In this document: piece after piece, positions 20,130-30,659 of the stretch
Numbering within the stretch: position 1 is the first letter of the stretch
Layout of the letters: the number at the start of each line of letters is the position of its first letter
Assembly: GCA_026075535.2 (NCBI GenBank)
Contig: AP026543.1
Coordinates: 7,378,001 to 7,442,000, forward strand
Origin: Tricholoma matsutake
Lineage: Eukaryota; Basidiomycota; Agaricomycetes; Agaricales; Tricholomataceae
Reading direction: 5' to 3'
Length of the DNA stretch: 64,000 bases
The notes under the pieces: generated by a model
Seen by the model: only the letters and a program-made list of their open reading frames with translations
Database searches by the model: none
What the model was told of the DNA's origin: nothing
Made by a program: the position numbers and the translations under genes

Positions 20130-21379
20130 TGGAAGGATGCTGAGTTTGGCAGCCTACACTAGACTTAGGTTTACTAAAAGACAGGATCAAATTATCTTCA
20201 TTGCATGGAAGTAGGAACCATAAGTTACTACAAATAAAAGAATAGGAAGTTACTATACCTTCATTGCATGGAAGTATGGAGTGGGACATCTAGTCACCAC
20301 TACTTCTGGACAGTGGCCAAATTGGGTCTGGAAATTTTTTGAAAGTTACATGCCAATTTTTACCCTGATCAGGCAGTGTTTGGCATCAGAAAAGCATCCA
20401 AATGAAGGACAAATCTCATTTGTACCCTTTTATGGCATTTCTTCACCAAGATTCTGTCAAGAGACAAGTCACATTGCATGACAAAACTTCTATATTTGGA
20501 TGAATCTGTCACACATGGCCAATTTCATATGACCAACGTTTATAACTCCATCAATTTTGAGAAATAGATCAATTGCTCTAGCCAATTGATAGCTCTCATC
20601 AAAAGGAACACTTTGACTAGAGGGATAAGAAAAAGACAAAAATTTGCAGGCACAATATTGTTTGTACAAAAGTAGTGGTGACTAGATGTCCAGCTCCATA
20701 GGAACGAAGGTTAAGGAATAAAAAATAAGTAATATATAAGAAAAAGATTGACCATGTAAGTAAAAGGCCACATCAAGCATAGTGTGTGATTTGGGAAGGC
20801 CGCATCGGGCATAGTCACATAATAGGAAGGTACCGCATCAATAGGATAATGTCAGCACTGCTGGATGTGGATAGAAGGGTAATAAGGATGTATGGTGCCG
20901 TTGCCAGGATGCATGTCACTGGTTGTTGTTGTTGTATTTACCGGTGGCTGTGCCGGCAGTGAGGGTGATTGTGTCGGTGCCGTGGGAGTGTGTTGGTGGC
21001 ATAGGGTGGCCATAACTCACTGTAACACGGACATTGGTATATCTGGTGTTGGTGAGTTGTTTATGCACTGTAGGTGGCTATGCTATCGCCGGTGGCTGTG
21101 CCGGCAGCAAGGTGGTTGTGTCGGCGATGTGTGTGGCTGTGCTGGCACTGTGGAAGTGTGTAACGGTGGTGTAGTAATGTAACACAGACACTGGTATGTC
21201 TGGTGTTGGTGAGTTGTTTATGCACTGTAGATGGCTGTGCTATCGCCGGTGGCTGTGTCGGCAGCGAGGGTGGTTGTGTCGGCAATGTGTGTGGTGTGCC
21301 GGCACCATGGAAGTGTGTAATGGCGGCGTAGGTAAATTAACTTGTCATAATGTCGTGAGTCTGTGGGGCCAGACTTACA
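20130..21379 (-). repeat. 3' LTR of Gyp-B, enlarged by TA-2
   Basis: On the minus strand it starts TGTAAGTCTGGCCCCACAGA, itself a hairpin. It contains a direct duplication of about 170 bp (near 21005-21175 and 21180-21340, with GTAACACNGACA and CGCCGGTGGCTGTG). It continues through GATGCGGCC and TTACTTACATGG words, also seen in the Gyp-F LTR, and ends CCTTCCA. Without TA-2 it is about 830 bp. Confidence 0.75.
20277..20698. mobile_element. TA-2, 422-bp MITE with a TA target
   Basis: The inverted ends of about 36 bp share GGACATCTAGTCACCACTAC with a few mismatches. TA flanks both sides (20275-20276, 20699-20700). About 70 bp to the left is a duplicated copy of the host sequence without the insertion (CATGGAAGTAGGAAC), so the empty site is visible in the same LTR. 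No reading frame of its own. Confidence 0.85.
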
Positions 21380-21410
21380 CTCCTCCCCACTTGAAAAAAT
21401 TGTGTGGGTC

Positions 21411-21611
21411 TCAGACCTCCGTCCCATTTTCATCTTCCCACTGGTTGAGGGCATCAGTGTCAGCCATTTCAGAGCCAGGGCACCACTCATCATGTTCTTT
21501 CCCATATCTTTCATAACAGACAAGGTATTGTACCCCCCTGCCGCATTGGTGTGCATCCACAATTTTGTCAATGTACCACTCCTCAGTGCCATCTTCAGTG
21601 ACAATTGGCAT
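21411..21611 (-). pseudogene. Gyp-B integrase C-terminal chromodomain
   Basis: 67 codons ending the pol protein: PVITEDGTEEW-like start, then YIDKIVDAHQCGRGVQYLVCYERYGKEHDEW and WEDENGTEV. The YLVxYxGYxxExxxWxP pattern is the chromodomain of chromoviruses, which binds modified histone tails and steers integration. It is joined to the integrase by decayed sequence at 21663-21947. Confidence 0.75.
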
Positions 21612-21667
21612 TGGCCAAGCTGGCTCCCAGTCAGGGAAGAGGAGTGGGTCATTGGGGACATATCATT

Positions 21668-22842
21668 TTAGTAGGTGTGCATGGAACCCAGGGAAGGTGT
21701 TGGGGTTGTTGGGAAGTTTGAGAGTGTATTTGGAGTGTTCAGGGAAGGTATGTGTGACCATGTAGGGGCCGTCGTGTCGCGGCATGAATTTGGCAACTTG
21801 TGTTTTGCCTTTGTGTTTGTAATTGTGGTGGCGATTTTCAGTGGAGAGCATGACAAGGTCGGGATGATGCGTGGAGATCGGCCAGTTTTGAGTTGGAAAC
21901 CAGACAAGCCAGTGGATGCATTCATGGTGCTCATGATGGCAAACCATACACGGGGGAGTTTAGCTAGCCAGCCCTTCTGGTTGTTGTCAACATGGTACCA
22001 AATGGCTTGGTTCACAGTTTTGTTTGTCCATTCACTGCTGCCATCAGTTTTGGGGTGATAGGATGTGGACATTTTTAGTTTAACGCCGGTGAGCTTGTGG
22101 AGTGCAGTCCAAAGGTCAGTGGTGAAACATGATCTCTGTCAGAGATGAGGTGTAGCATGAGGCCATTTTCACAGTACCATTCATCAAAGAGCACAACGGC
22201 AACCTGGGCAGCGGTATATGAGGAGTGAATGCTGGCGATGTGTATGTCAGTGCCAAGGAGGTCTGTCATTGTCAGGATGGTGTCCTTTCCATTTTCCTCT
22301 GGTAGTGGGCCAATGAAATCCAAGGCAACAGTGTTGAAGCGGTTGTCAGGTACTGGTAGTGGGTGCAAGGGACCAGTGGGTTTTGTGGTCCAGTTTTTGT
22401 TTTGCTGGCACTCGGTGCATGATGGGATGTATGCATTTTCCAAGTCCCAGCGCATGTTTGGCCAGTAATAAGAGCCACAGAGGGATTCATAGCTTTTGTC
22501 AAAGCCAAAATGGCCCAAGGTATCATGTGCCAGGTTGTAGAGTAGTTCACGTACCTTGAGATCTTGTGGGATCACAAGTCGGCGGCCGACATAGAGGAGT
22601 TGATCAGTGAGGGTTGCCCCTTCAATGCTCCTCATGTCAATATCCTTCATAAGTTGTTTGGTGAAGGAATCAGTCTCATAGCCGGTGACGATGGCATTGA
22701 GAAGTGACTGGTCTGCAGCGATGTTTGGTATGCCAGCGGCATGTGTAGCCAGTGCATTGAGTGTGTACGTGATCATGCAGGCAGCAAGGCATGCATCTGG
22801 TGTGGCATCAGGCATGCGGGATATAGGTAATGTTGTAGTCAA
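21668..22842 (-). pseudogene. Gyp-B integrase with one frameshift
   Basis: 22842-22075 has the zinc finger (H..LGHFGF, CTECQQNK), the first Asp in ALDFIGPLP and the second in LISDRD. 22072-21668 continues in another frame with the Glu in DGSSEWTNKTVNQ. All three core D, D, E residues survive, but they are separated by a frameshift near 22075. The enzyme would insert the cDNA into the genome. Not functional as it stands. Confidence 0.8.
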
Positions 22843-24400
22843 AATCAGCCATGTACATTGACCATCTCATTTGTTGTATTGACATCTCCTTCTGTGATTG
22901 GAAGTATTTGAGTGTTCGGTGGTCGGTGAAGACCTCAAAATGGGCACCGAGGAGGTAGGATCTCCATTTCTTAAATGCCTTGACAATGGCAAGGAGTTCC
23001 TTCTCATGAACAGGGTAATTCTTCTCAGCATCATTGAGTTGGTAGGAGTCGTAGGCAACTGGTCTCGCAGTTTCCCAAGTTGCACCAAAACTCAACACAG
23101 CACTGGTTCGGCGGTCGCTGGCATCGGTGGTGACATAGATGTTTGACACCTTGTCTTTGTAATTAATTACGGTGAGACAGTCGGTGCTGAGAACCAGGTC
23201 TTTGATGTGTTCAAAGGCAGCCTGGTGTTCTGCGGTCCATGGGGGGAATTCCCGGTCACGTTCCTTGGTGGTGAGTGGTGTGAGTATGCTTGTATATTCA
23301 GCAAGTGCCGGAAGGAAGGTGGCAATGTATCTGGTGAGTCCCAGGAACCCCCTGACATTGGTGGCAGTTGTTGGTTGTGGCCAAGATGCAATTTGGTCAG
23401 TTTTGCAGGGGTCAGGTTTGATACCTGTCCCCGATATGACATGACCAAGGAAACATAATTTGGTGGCGAAGAGGTTGGATTTCACCTGATTGCAGTAGAT
23501 ACTGGCTTTTCGGAGGGCTTCAAGAACAGCAGCGCAGTTTCATTTGTGTTCCTCCAGAGTTTGTGACCATATGATGATATCATCAAGATACACATGGCAA
23601 ATCTTGCCGATGAGTTCTCGTAGTGCATCAGTCATTCAGCGCTGATGTGTGGCCGGAGCGTTGCATCCACCCTGTGGCATGACAGTCCACTCATAAAGTC
23701 CCCACGGTGTTCTTACGGTGGTGAGGTGAATGTCGTTAGGGTGTACTCGTGTCTGGAAGGAGTTCATCATGTCCATCTTGCCAAATATTTTTCCCTTCCC
23801 ACAGTTGGCAAGTATATCATCTATGCAGGGTAGGGGGAAGTTGTCTCATACAGTGTTACTGTTGAGTGCTTGGTAGTCATTCACCCACCAAGGGTCAACT
23901 GTCAAGTCAGGTACCCTGGCGATGTATTTCGGCACACAGAATGCTGGTGAGGCAAATTCTGAGGAGGATGGCCAAATGCAGCCAGCCTTGAGGTGGTCAT
24001 CCAGCAGTCTCTTCCAAGGTTCTTGGTATTTCTTAGGAGCTGCATATCCTTTGCCATTGTTGACCTTGGTGGGGTCTTTGAGTCAGATGCGATGGAACAT
24101 GTGGCTGGGAATATCTTTGGTGCTATCAGGGAGACGAAGTGGGAAGCAGTCAGTGAATTTGAGTTTCATTTTCACATCTCTCTCTTTGAAGAGTTCTTGG
24201 AATGCTAGGCCTTCAATGCAGTCTTGTATGGCAGCCATGATGGGTCTGGGGAGAAGGCATCCAGCAAGTGCTGGTGCTCCGGAGTTTTCCAGTGTAGGTG
24301 GTTTTGGAGTCCAAATTTTCTTCAGTGTTGGTGGAGGTGTAACCCATTGTTTGCCCTGGCTGGGGTGTTCAAGAGGGTGGATTTAGGAGGTCAAAACCAG
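22808..24400 (-). pseudogene. Gyp-B reverse transcriptase and RNase H
   Basis: 23485-22808 is one long open piece: FLGHVISGTGIKPDP, the RT connection FLGLTRYIATFLPALAEY, RNase H Asp in VTTDASD, HEKELLAI and TDHRTLKYF. The RT core lies upstream in broken frames. 23620-23550 still encodes VYLDDIIIWSQ with both Asp residues. 24130-23640 holds the fingers/palm region with stops. RT and RNase H together make the cDNA. Confidence 0.8.
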
Positions 24401-24432
24401 AGCATTCGTCAATGGCGGTTCGCTCATGGGTA

Positions 24433-24921
24433 TCAATCACAATCTGTTCTGATGAAAAGAAATGGCATTCCTAATATAATGGGGAATGACAATCCCTTAT
24501 TTACTTTAATCTTGTGGACTCCCAATTTCCATATCCCCTGGTCTGATTGCAGCTCTAATTTGACATACTCCTCACAGTTGATTTTCTGCTGGGTCAACGA
24601 TGACATGTTATTTTCCTTTTTTGGGAGAGGATAATGTCGGAGGCCGAGATGCTCACAGAGTTCAAGGCTAATCACTGTGCAGGGGCAACCAATGTCCATC
24701 AGTGGATAGATTTTAATGGGGAATTTGGTGATGAGGGGGCCAGTGGCATAGAGGGTAGGAAATAGGTGTGATACAGTAAAGGGGACATCAGCAGGGGGAG
24801 GGACGTATGAGTCGGTTTTGTTGTCCTCCACCGCCACCTTTGTTGCTGCTGCTGGCACCATGAGTGTGATGTATGTCTCGGTGTCAGGCCAGGTGTTGTC
24901 TGCTTTCATGGGACTATCCAT
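24433..24921 (-). pseudogene. Gyp-B aspartic protease
   Basis: 162 codons. The active site is PLMDIGCPCTVIS, with D-I-G as in Gyp-C (FIDIGSPSTVIS), followed by FPIILGMPFL as the flap-side ILG box. It is preceded by a degraded zinc knuckle (CICGG) and DNTWPD, also found in Gyp-C before the protease. The frame ends soon after the ILG box. Confidence 0.75.
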
Positions 24922-25191
24922 GGCTAAGAAAACACCACCACAGATGCATGGGGCTGGCAGTGGGAGAGTTTCTCTTCACTGGCAGGTCAGTGAGTCAAGA
25001 AAGTAGGTCTTTCTTCTTGCTGTGGCGTGTGGCATGTGCAGCGGCGGAGGCATCAATGAGTTTTTGGGTGCGTGCATCTTCTGCACGCATGTGGTCATCA
25101 TGTTCCTTTACCTCGAGGGCCCAGGGGGCAAGTTCAGTGGCCAGGACAGGCTCAAGACTGATGTTGAGTCTCAAGTCAGGGTGGAGGTAAA
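24922..25191 (-). pseudogene. C-terminal half of Gyp-B Gag
   Basis: The minus frame gives LHPDLRLNISLEPVL, APWALEVKEHDDHMRAED, RTQKLIDASAAAHATRHS, KKKDLLS. This matches Gyp-C Gag (HPNLCLNLSDESIL..HAEDAHTQKLID) from the residue that follows QLQSN, exactly where the gag half at 7618-8452 stops. To the right it is joined to an RT piece of Gyp-A at about 25192. Confidence 0.8.
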
Positions 25192-25440
25192 TAAGTTTGA
25201 TTTCTTGAGGGAACAGTATAGTTTGGCTGTGCATATGGCTTCTAGGACTTGAGAGACATTGGTGCAATGTTCTGCTAATGACGAGGACCAGATGATGATA
25301 TCATCCAAGTATACACAAATATTTCCTATCAGGTCCGAAAGTGCAAGAGTGACACGATGTTGATGTGTGGCTGGTGAGTTCCTCAAACCCATTGGCATTA
25401 CTATCCATTCACACAAGTTGAAGGGCATGAGGGTCATGGT
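25192..25440 (-). pseudogene. Gyp-A reverse transcriptase, palm fragment, in inverted orientation
   Basis: 83 codons on the minus strand: LMPFNLCEWIVMPMGLRN, SPATHQHRVTLALSDLIG, VYLDDIIIWSS and LYCSLKKSNLF. It begins at the position where the RT part ending at 10199 stops (both sides share ACCAT). On the right it meets, head to head, the plus-strand continuation of RT at 25447. Both catalytic Asp of YLDD are kept. About 30 residues that should follow KKSNLF are missing. Confidence 0.8.
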
Positions 25441-25446
25441 GATAGG

Positions 25447-27380
25447 TCCACCACCACAGCCAAGCAGGTCCACCAATTCCTTGGCCTTGTCTGCTACATC
25501 AGTGCCTTCCTGCCAGCCCTTGCAGAGCACACATCTGTCCTCACACCATTAACGAAAAAGGAATGTAATGCAAACTTCCCACCTTGGGATTCACAACACC
25601 AACATGAATTTGAAGCAATAAAGGGACTTGTACTCAGCCATGACTGCCTCACTTCAATTGACCACCACAGCCTGGCCAACAACAAAATATTTGTCACTTG
25701 CGATGCGAGCCACCACTGTACAGCTATCCTTTGGAGAGATGTGGGAGATGGCGAGACCAGTGGCATTTGAAAGTTGGCAGCTGAAAGGCACAGAACTGCA
25801 TTACCCGGTACATGAACAGGAGATGTTGAGCATCATGTGAGTGATCACAAAGTGGCATGTAGACCTACTCAGTATGCATATCCACATTTATACAGATCAC
25901 AAAACTCTCCAGAATTTTGACTCACAAAAGGACCTATCCCTGCGACAAGCACAATGGAGTATATCTCACAGTATGAACACACAATCACATACATCAAGGG
26001 TAAAGACAACACAGTAGCAGATGCGCTCTCACGGCTACCCATCTCCAATGATGATCCCCTCCCCATCTCAGCAACCTTCACCATTGAAAATGACCCCACA
26101 CTCTTCACAAAAATTAGGAAAGGCTATGCAGAGGATAGTTGGTGTGCAGGCATACTTGACGACATCAAACAAGGAGTGATTGACAGCAAGCTTGACCTCA
26201 GGCTGCAAAATGGCCTGCTGTTCGTGGGCTCACGCCTCATCATCCCAAAATACCACGACCTCCATGAATCACTTTTCCATCTGGCACATGACCACCTAGG
26301 CCATTTCGAGGGAGAGAAGTCATATGGCCCCCTGCAGGACAAATTCTACTGGCCAAATATGCAAAAAGACCTCCTATCTGCCTATGTTCCTGCATGTTTG
26401 GAATCCCAATGAAACAATTCCTGGACTCACAAACCTCCTGGACCATTACATCCACTCCCTATTCCCGAGCAATGATTCAACTCTGTTGTGATTGACTGGT
26501 TGGCCCACTACCCCTAGATGATGGATTCAACCAGATTGTCACTATGACTGATCGCCTAGGTGCCAACATCCAGCTCGCAGCCTGTACAACCACCACAAGT
26601 GCTGAACAGTTTGCAAATATCTTCTTCGACAAGTGGTACTGTGAGAATGGCTGCCCACTGGAGATCATAAGTGACCGTGACAAACTCTTCATCTCGAAAT
26701 TTTGGAAAGCGTTGATGAAACTAACTGGGATCAAACATAAACTATCCACTGCATACCACCCAGAGACAGATGGTGTATTGGAACGCACCAACAAAACCAT
26801 AGTCCAATAAAACTAATCAAAAGGATCACACATGATGTTCTAAGTGCATGCAATGCCATGCTGGCAGCAAAGATATCTCAAGCTCATCAAGCCAACAAAG
26901 ATCGTACTCCCAACCCCTGTTTTTCAGTGGGGGACCACCTCATGCTTGCAACAGCCTGACGAAGATGAGAATTCATCCAGGCTAAAGATGGCTGTGTAGC
27001 AAAATTCATGCCCAGATGGGACAGACTTTATGAAATCCTCGAAGCATTCCTGGACTCATCCACTTACAGGCTCAACCTACCAGCAGCAGCAAAGCAGTGT
27101 CCTGTATTCCACGTCTCCCAGCTACAACCTCATCATGAAAACGATGCAACACTCTTCCCCTTGTGAGAACTCAAACACCCTGGACCTATTATCACTGCAG
27201 AGGGAGCAACAGAATACTTCATTGATCACATCATCAATGAGTGTCCATGCGGATGGGGCAAACAATACCTCGTCCACTGGCTTGGCTATGGACCTGAATC
27301 TGACATCTGGCTACCTCATTTGGAACTGTTAGACACAGAAGCCCTTGCCACCTGGAACTCAATGCACAGTGACCGATAGA
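25447..27380 (+). pseudogene. Gyp-A RT connection, RNase H, integrase and chromodomain
   Basis: Plus strand: TTTAKQVHQFLGL, FLPALAEHTSVLTPLT, VTCDASHH, then 25954-26412 (DNTVADALSRLP and the HLAHDHLGHFEGEK zinc-finger half). Integrase at 26480-26810 has a broken first Asp region but keeps EIISDRDKLFIS and TDGVLERTNKT. The chromodomain is near 27190-27330 (YFIDHIINE, YLVHWLGYGPESD) and the protein ends at 27378. There are several stops and frameshifts. Confidence 0.8.
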
Positions 27381-27400
27381 ATTTTTAGAGACTGAGAGAG

Positions 27401-27580
27401 TGTAAGAGAGTTCTCTCTTACATCACAATCATTACAGCACATCACGATCACATGCATATCACATGTCATTAGAGTCACCATTATTGTACGATTAGTTTGT
27501 ATTATCATTATCTCTTGAATACATACCACATTCATTTCATCTCCTCGTCCTTGAGTGTTGGAAGTTCATACTTCTTTCCA
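27401..27580 (+). repeat. 3' LTR of Gyp-A
   Basis: 180 bp, TGTAAGAGAGTTCTCTCTTACA to TTCTTTCCA, preceded by the purine tract GACTGAGAGAG and followed by GTTTT. It aligns with the split 5' LTR at 19142-18976 plus 15678-15665. The GTTTT is the direct partner of GTTTT on the minus strand at 19147-19143. Confidence 0.88.
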
Positions 27581-28301
27581 GTTTTACTCAATCTATGATA
27601 CATGTCCCTGTACAAGTTGAACTTTTGGCACAGAAAAAAATTTCTTTGGCCACAGCATCAGTGTCAGCCACATCTATTGGCATAAGTGGAATACTGATGC
27701 CATTCCATTGGTCTCCACACTATTCAAAATGATAAATAATGGCTTTATGCAATCTATTATACATGTCCCTGTACAACTTGAACTTTTGGCACAGGGAAAA
27801 TTTCCTTTGGCCATGGCATCAGCATACACATCTATTTTCATGCCAAGTGGCATGCCGAATCAGTTCCATCAGTCTCTACACAATTCAAAATGAATCATCC
27901 ACATAAATGACATTTTATGCAATCTATTATAGGTGTCCCTGTACAACTGGAACTTTTGGCATGGGGAGAAATTCTTTCAGCCAAGGCATCAGCATTGTCC
28001 ACACCTATTAGCATGCTGAGTCACAGGGTGCTGATGTTGTTCCATTGGTCTCCACACTACTCAAAATAAATAATCCACATAAATGCTTTTATGCAATTTG
28101 TTATACATGTCCCTGTACAACTTGAACTTTTGGTATGGGGAAAATTCCTTTGCCCAAGGCATCAGCATTGGCCACACCTATTAGCCTGCTGAGTGGGGTG
28201 CTGATACCATTCCACTGGTCTCCACACTACTCAAAATAAATAATCTGCATAATTGATGGCTTTGTGCAATCTATTATATGTGTCACTGTACAACTTGAAC
28301 T
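27581..28301. repeat. Satellite array, block 2
   Basis: About four units of the 175-bp satellite. It begins in mid-unit with GTTTTACTCAATCTATGATA. That is the continuation of the unit that stops at 19143 on the other strand. Confidence 0.85.
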
Positions 28302-28812
28302 TGTAAGTCTGGTGCCCTCACAGACTTACTACACACACAACATGCATGCAAAACAGCCATACACACCAACACACATAATGTGCATGCAAAACAGCTGTAT
28401 ATACCAAAAACACTCCAATGCATGCACACATCAATATCCGCATCAAAGAACTGCTAAATATAGAATCAGACCATGAAACAATGCCCAATATGCATTGATA
28501 TCATGTTCCCATCAATTCCACATCAATCTGCACCCACTAAACATTCCCATCAAATTCCCATCAATGTCATCAATCCCTGAGGATGACGCATTCCCATCAT
28601 TCTGAGTCTTGATGCGGCCCTTCGATGTATAGAAAGTCTTGATGCAGCCTTTTTCTCAATATGTACAAGGTGGAAAGCTATATTAGAATACTATAGGTAG
28701 TAGACTGTTTTCCCCTTCATTGCCCCATCCCTTACTCTCTGCAATGAAGATAACCTATTCCTGTCTGTCTGTCTGACTACTGAGTGAGGTTCCCTAATCA
28801 GGCAACCTTTCA
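28302..28812 (+). repeat. 5' LTR of Gyp-C
   Basis: 511 bp, starting TGTAAGTCTGGTGCCCTCAC and ending CAACCTTTCA. It contains repeated CATGCATGCAAAACAGC and TCCCATCAA words and a CTGTCTGTCTGTCTG run near the end. It is followed directly by CTTTTTTTTTG (28813-28823). Confidence 0.88.
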
Positions 28813-30290
28813 CTTTTTTTTTGACATCAATACTCTTCTGCTTGATGACCACTCCACTCTGTCTCGGCTACCTTCAACCCCTACTCCCCTCATTACAAGG
28901 AGAGAGAGGAGAAGACTGATTCAGTTGAGTTTACCTGCCAAACTACAAGTTCTGACCGCTACCCGTCAAGATTCAGAATCGAATACTGTGAACCCTCTAC
29001 CCTCATCACCATCACCATCACCATCTACTGACTCCACCAATTCTACTGATTTCATTTCCATTACATCTGCTGCCATTTCCTTGAAATGTACCATATATCA
29101 ACAATCATGTCCCAATATGTCTACTCAAACCTTTGCTGAGGTTCAGGTTGCAAAGATGAAGGACTGTCCCATGCTCACCACTGGTAAAATCACTCCCCTC
29201 ATTATGCAATCTTGGATGCTGGCATGTAAACAGTACATGAAACATGCCGGTAAGACCCCTGCAGAGATAGTGAGTTTTGTCGCTGAAGGGATGTTTGAAC
29301 CCTGACTCATTGGTTGGTATCAAGCTGATCAAACTTGGATCAATTCCTTCCCTCTCACTTGAGGAATATCTAAAGGAACTCTCTGCTCTTGTTCTGGACA
29401 AGAACTGGGCTCACAACATCTTGGAGAAAATCCTCTCCTTGAAACAGGGAAGTAAAGTTTTTATTGATTGGAAGATCAAGATGGAGAACTTGAATGCCAT
29501 ACTCTCCACATCCTCCCCTACTCATGTGCTCTCTAGAGATGTGCTCAAATTACAACTTCAATCTAATCTCCACCCCAACCTTTGCCTCAACCTCAGTGAT
29601 GAATCCATCTTATCCATGGACCTTGCAGCCTGGTCTATCAAAGTGAAGGAGAGAGACAATTGGATGCATGCTGAGGATGCCCACACTCAGAAGCTCATTG
29701 ATGCAAATAACACTGCATGTGCTGCATGTTGTGGAGAAAAGAAGGACCTTCTCTCCCAAGTTATGGATCCTCAACAACAGAGTTCAGCTTCTGGAGTTAG
29801 CTCCATTGCTGGCTGGAAGACATCTGGAGTTAGCTCTGATGTCAACTGCAAATTCCTCCCCACACTCACCATCAATGAGAGGAAACTCTTGAATGAACAC
29901 TCTGGCTGTACACATTGTCAAACCTTTTATGTGGGACACCGAGCAGATCAATGTCCTATGAAAACCAACAATACCTGGCCTGATGTTGATTTGTACCACA
30001 CACTCACCCTGGAAATGGCTTCTACAGCTGCCCCCAAGGTCACCACAGCTGCCCCCAAGGTCACCACAGCATACATCAAGGGAGAAATTCGAGATGTTGA
30101 ATCTGACTTGTATGTTGCTGATTCCCCTGAGATACCCTTTACTGTCCCCCATCTATATGTCCAATTGACTGCCAGTGGACCTCATATTTCTGAATTCCCT
30201 ATTCCCATACAAGCCTTTATTGACATTGGTTCCCCATCCACAGTGATTAGTTCCAAGCTTGCCAATAGCCTGGGACTCCATCAATACTGA
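28813..30290 (+). pseudogene. Gyp-C Gag and protease
   Basis: 28784-29305 reads the N-terminus and TFAEVQVAKMKDCPML, PLIMQSWMLACK, VAEGMFEP, then a TGA. 29277-30290 (another frame) continues with NWAHNILEKIL, FIDWKIKMENLNAIL, HAEDAHTQKLID, the wide zinc knuckle CTHCQTFYVGHRADQC (C-x2-C-x6-H-x4-C) and protease FIDIGSPSTVIS. One stop and one frameshift separate the halves. The short repeat APKVTTAAPKVTTA lies before the protease. Confidence 0.85.
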
Positions 30291-30659
30291 CTCCCTACCA
30301 ATGAAGACAACCTATCATCTCTATCAGAATCTCTGCTAAGGTGCAAGGAATATGTGAAGCTTGGGGTACAATCAGGACAAGGACAATGGATATCAAGGAC
30401 TATGTGAATTAAAGTGAATATAGGATTACCAATACCACTTATATTAGGAATGCCATTCCTTTCTTCAGAACACATTGTGATTGATGCCCATGCAAGAACT
30501 GCTATAGACAAGTGTTCTGGGTATGATCTTGTGAATCCTCCTTCAATCCCTTTTAGGAAATCCATACAACCAAGAATGACACTTCCACCCCCACCCAAGA
30601 AAATCTGAACCTCAAAACCTGTAACACTCAAGAATACTGAGAAACCTACTCTTGCTGGA

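Larger units (their letters stand above)
20130..25191 (-). mobile_element. Gyp-B, Ty3/gypsy element, all but the first half of gag
   Basis: Reads right to left from inside gag (25191) through protease, RT, RNase H, integrase and chromodomain to a 3' LTR (21379 to 20130). A purine tract GTGGGGAGGAG precedes the LTR. The left flank is CTATG (20125-20129), and the sequence around it matches 36486-36500 without an insertion. The first half of gag is at 7618-8452 on the other strand. It has frameshifts but keeps most catalytic residues. Confidence 0.85.

Noticed and set aside
25192..27580. Head-to-head RT as a twin-priming product of a LINE
   Set aside because: The element has LTRs, a 5-bp target copy and gypsy domains. 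The inversion of 8453-25191 explains the arrangement better.
27581..28301. Satellite blocks as a CRISPR-like array
   Set aside because: The units are about 175 bp and homologous throughout, without short repeats and unique spacers.
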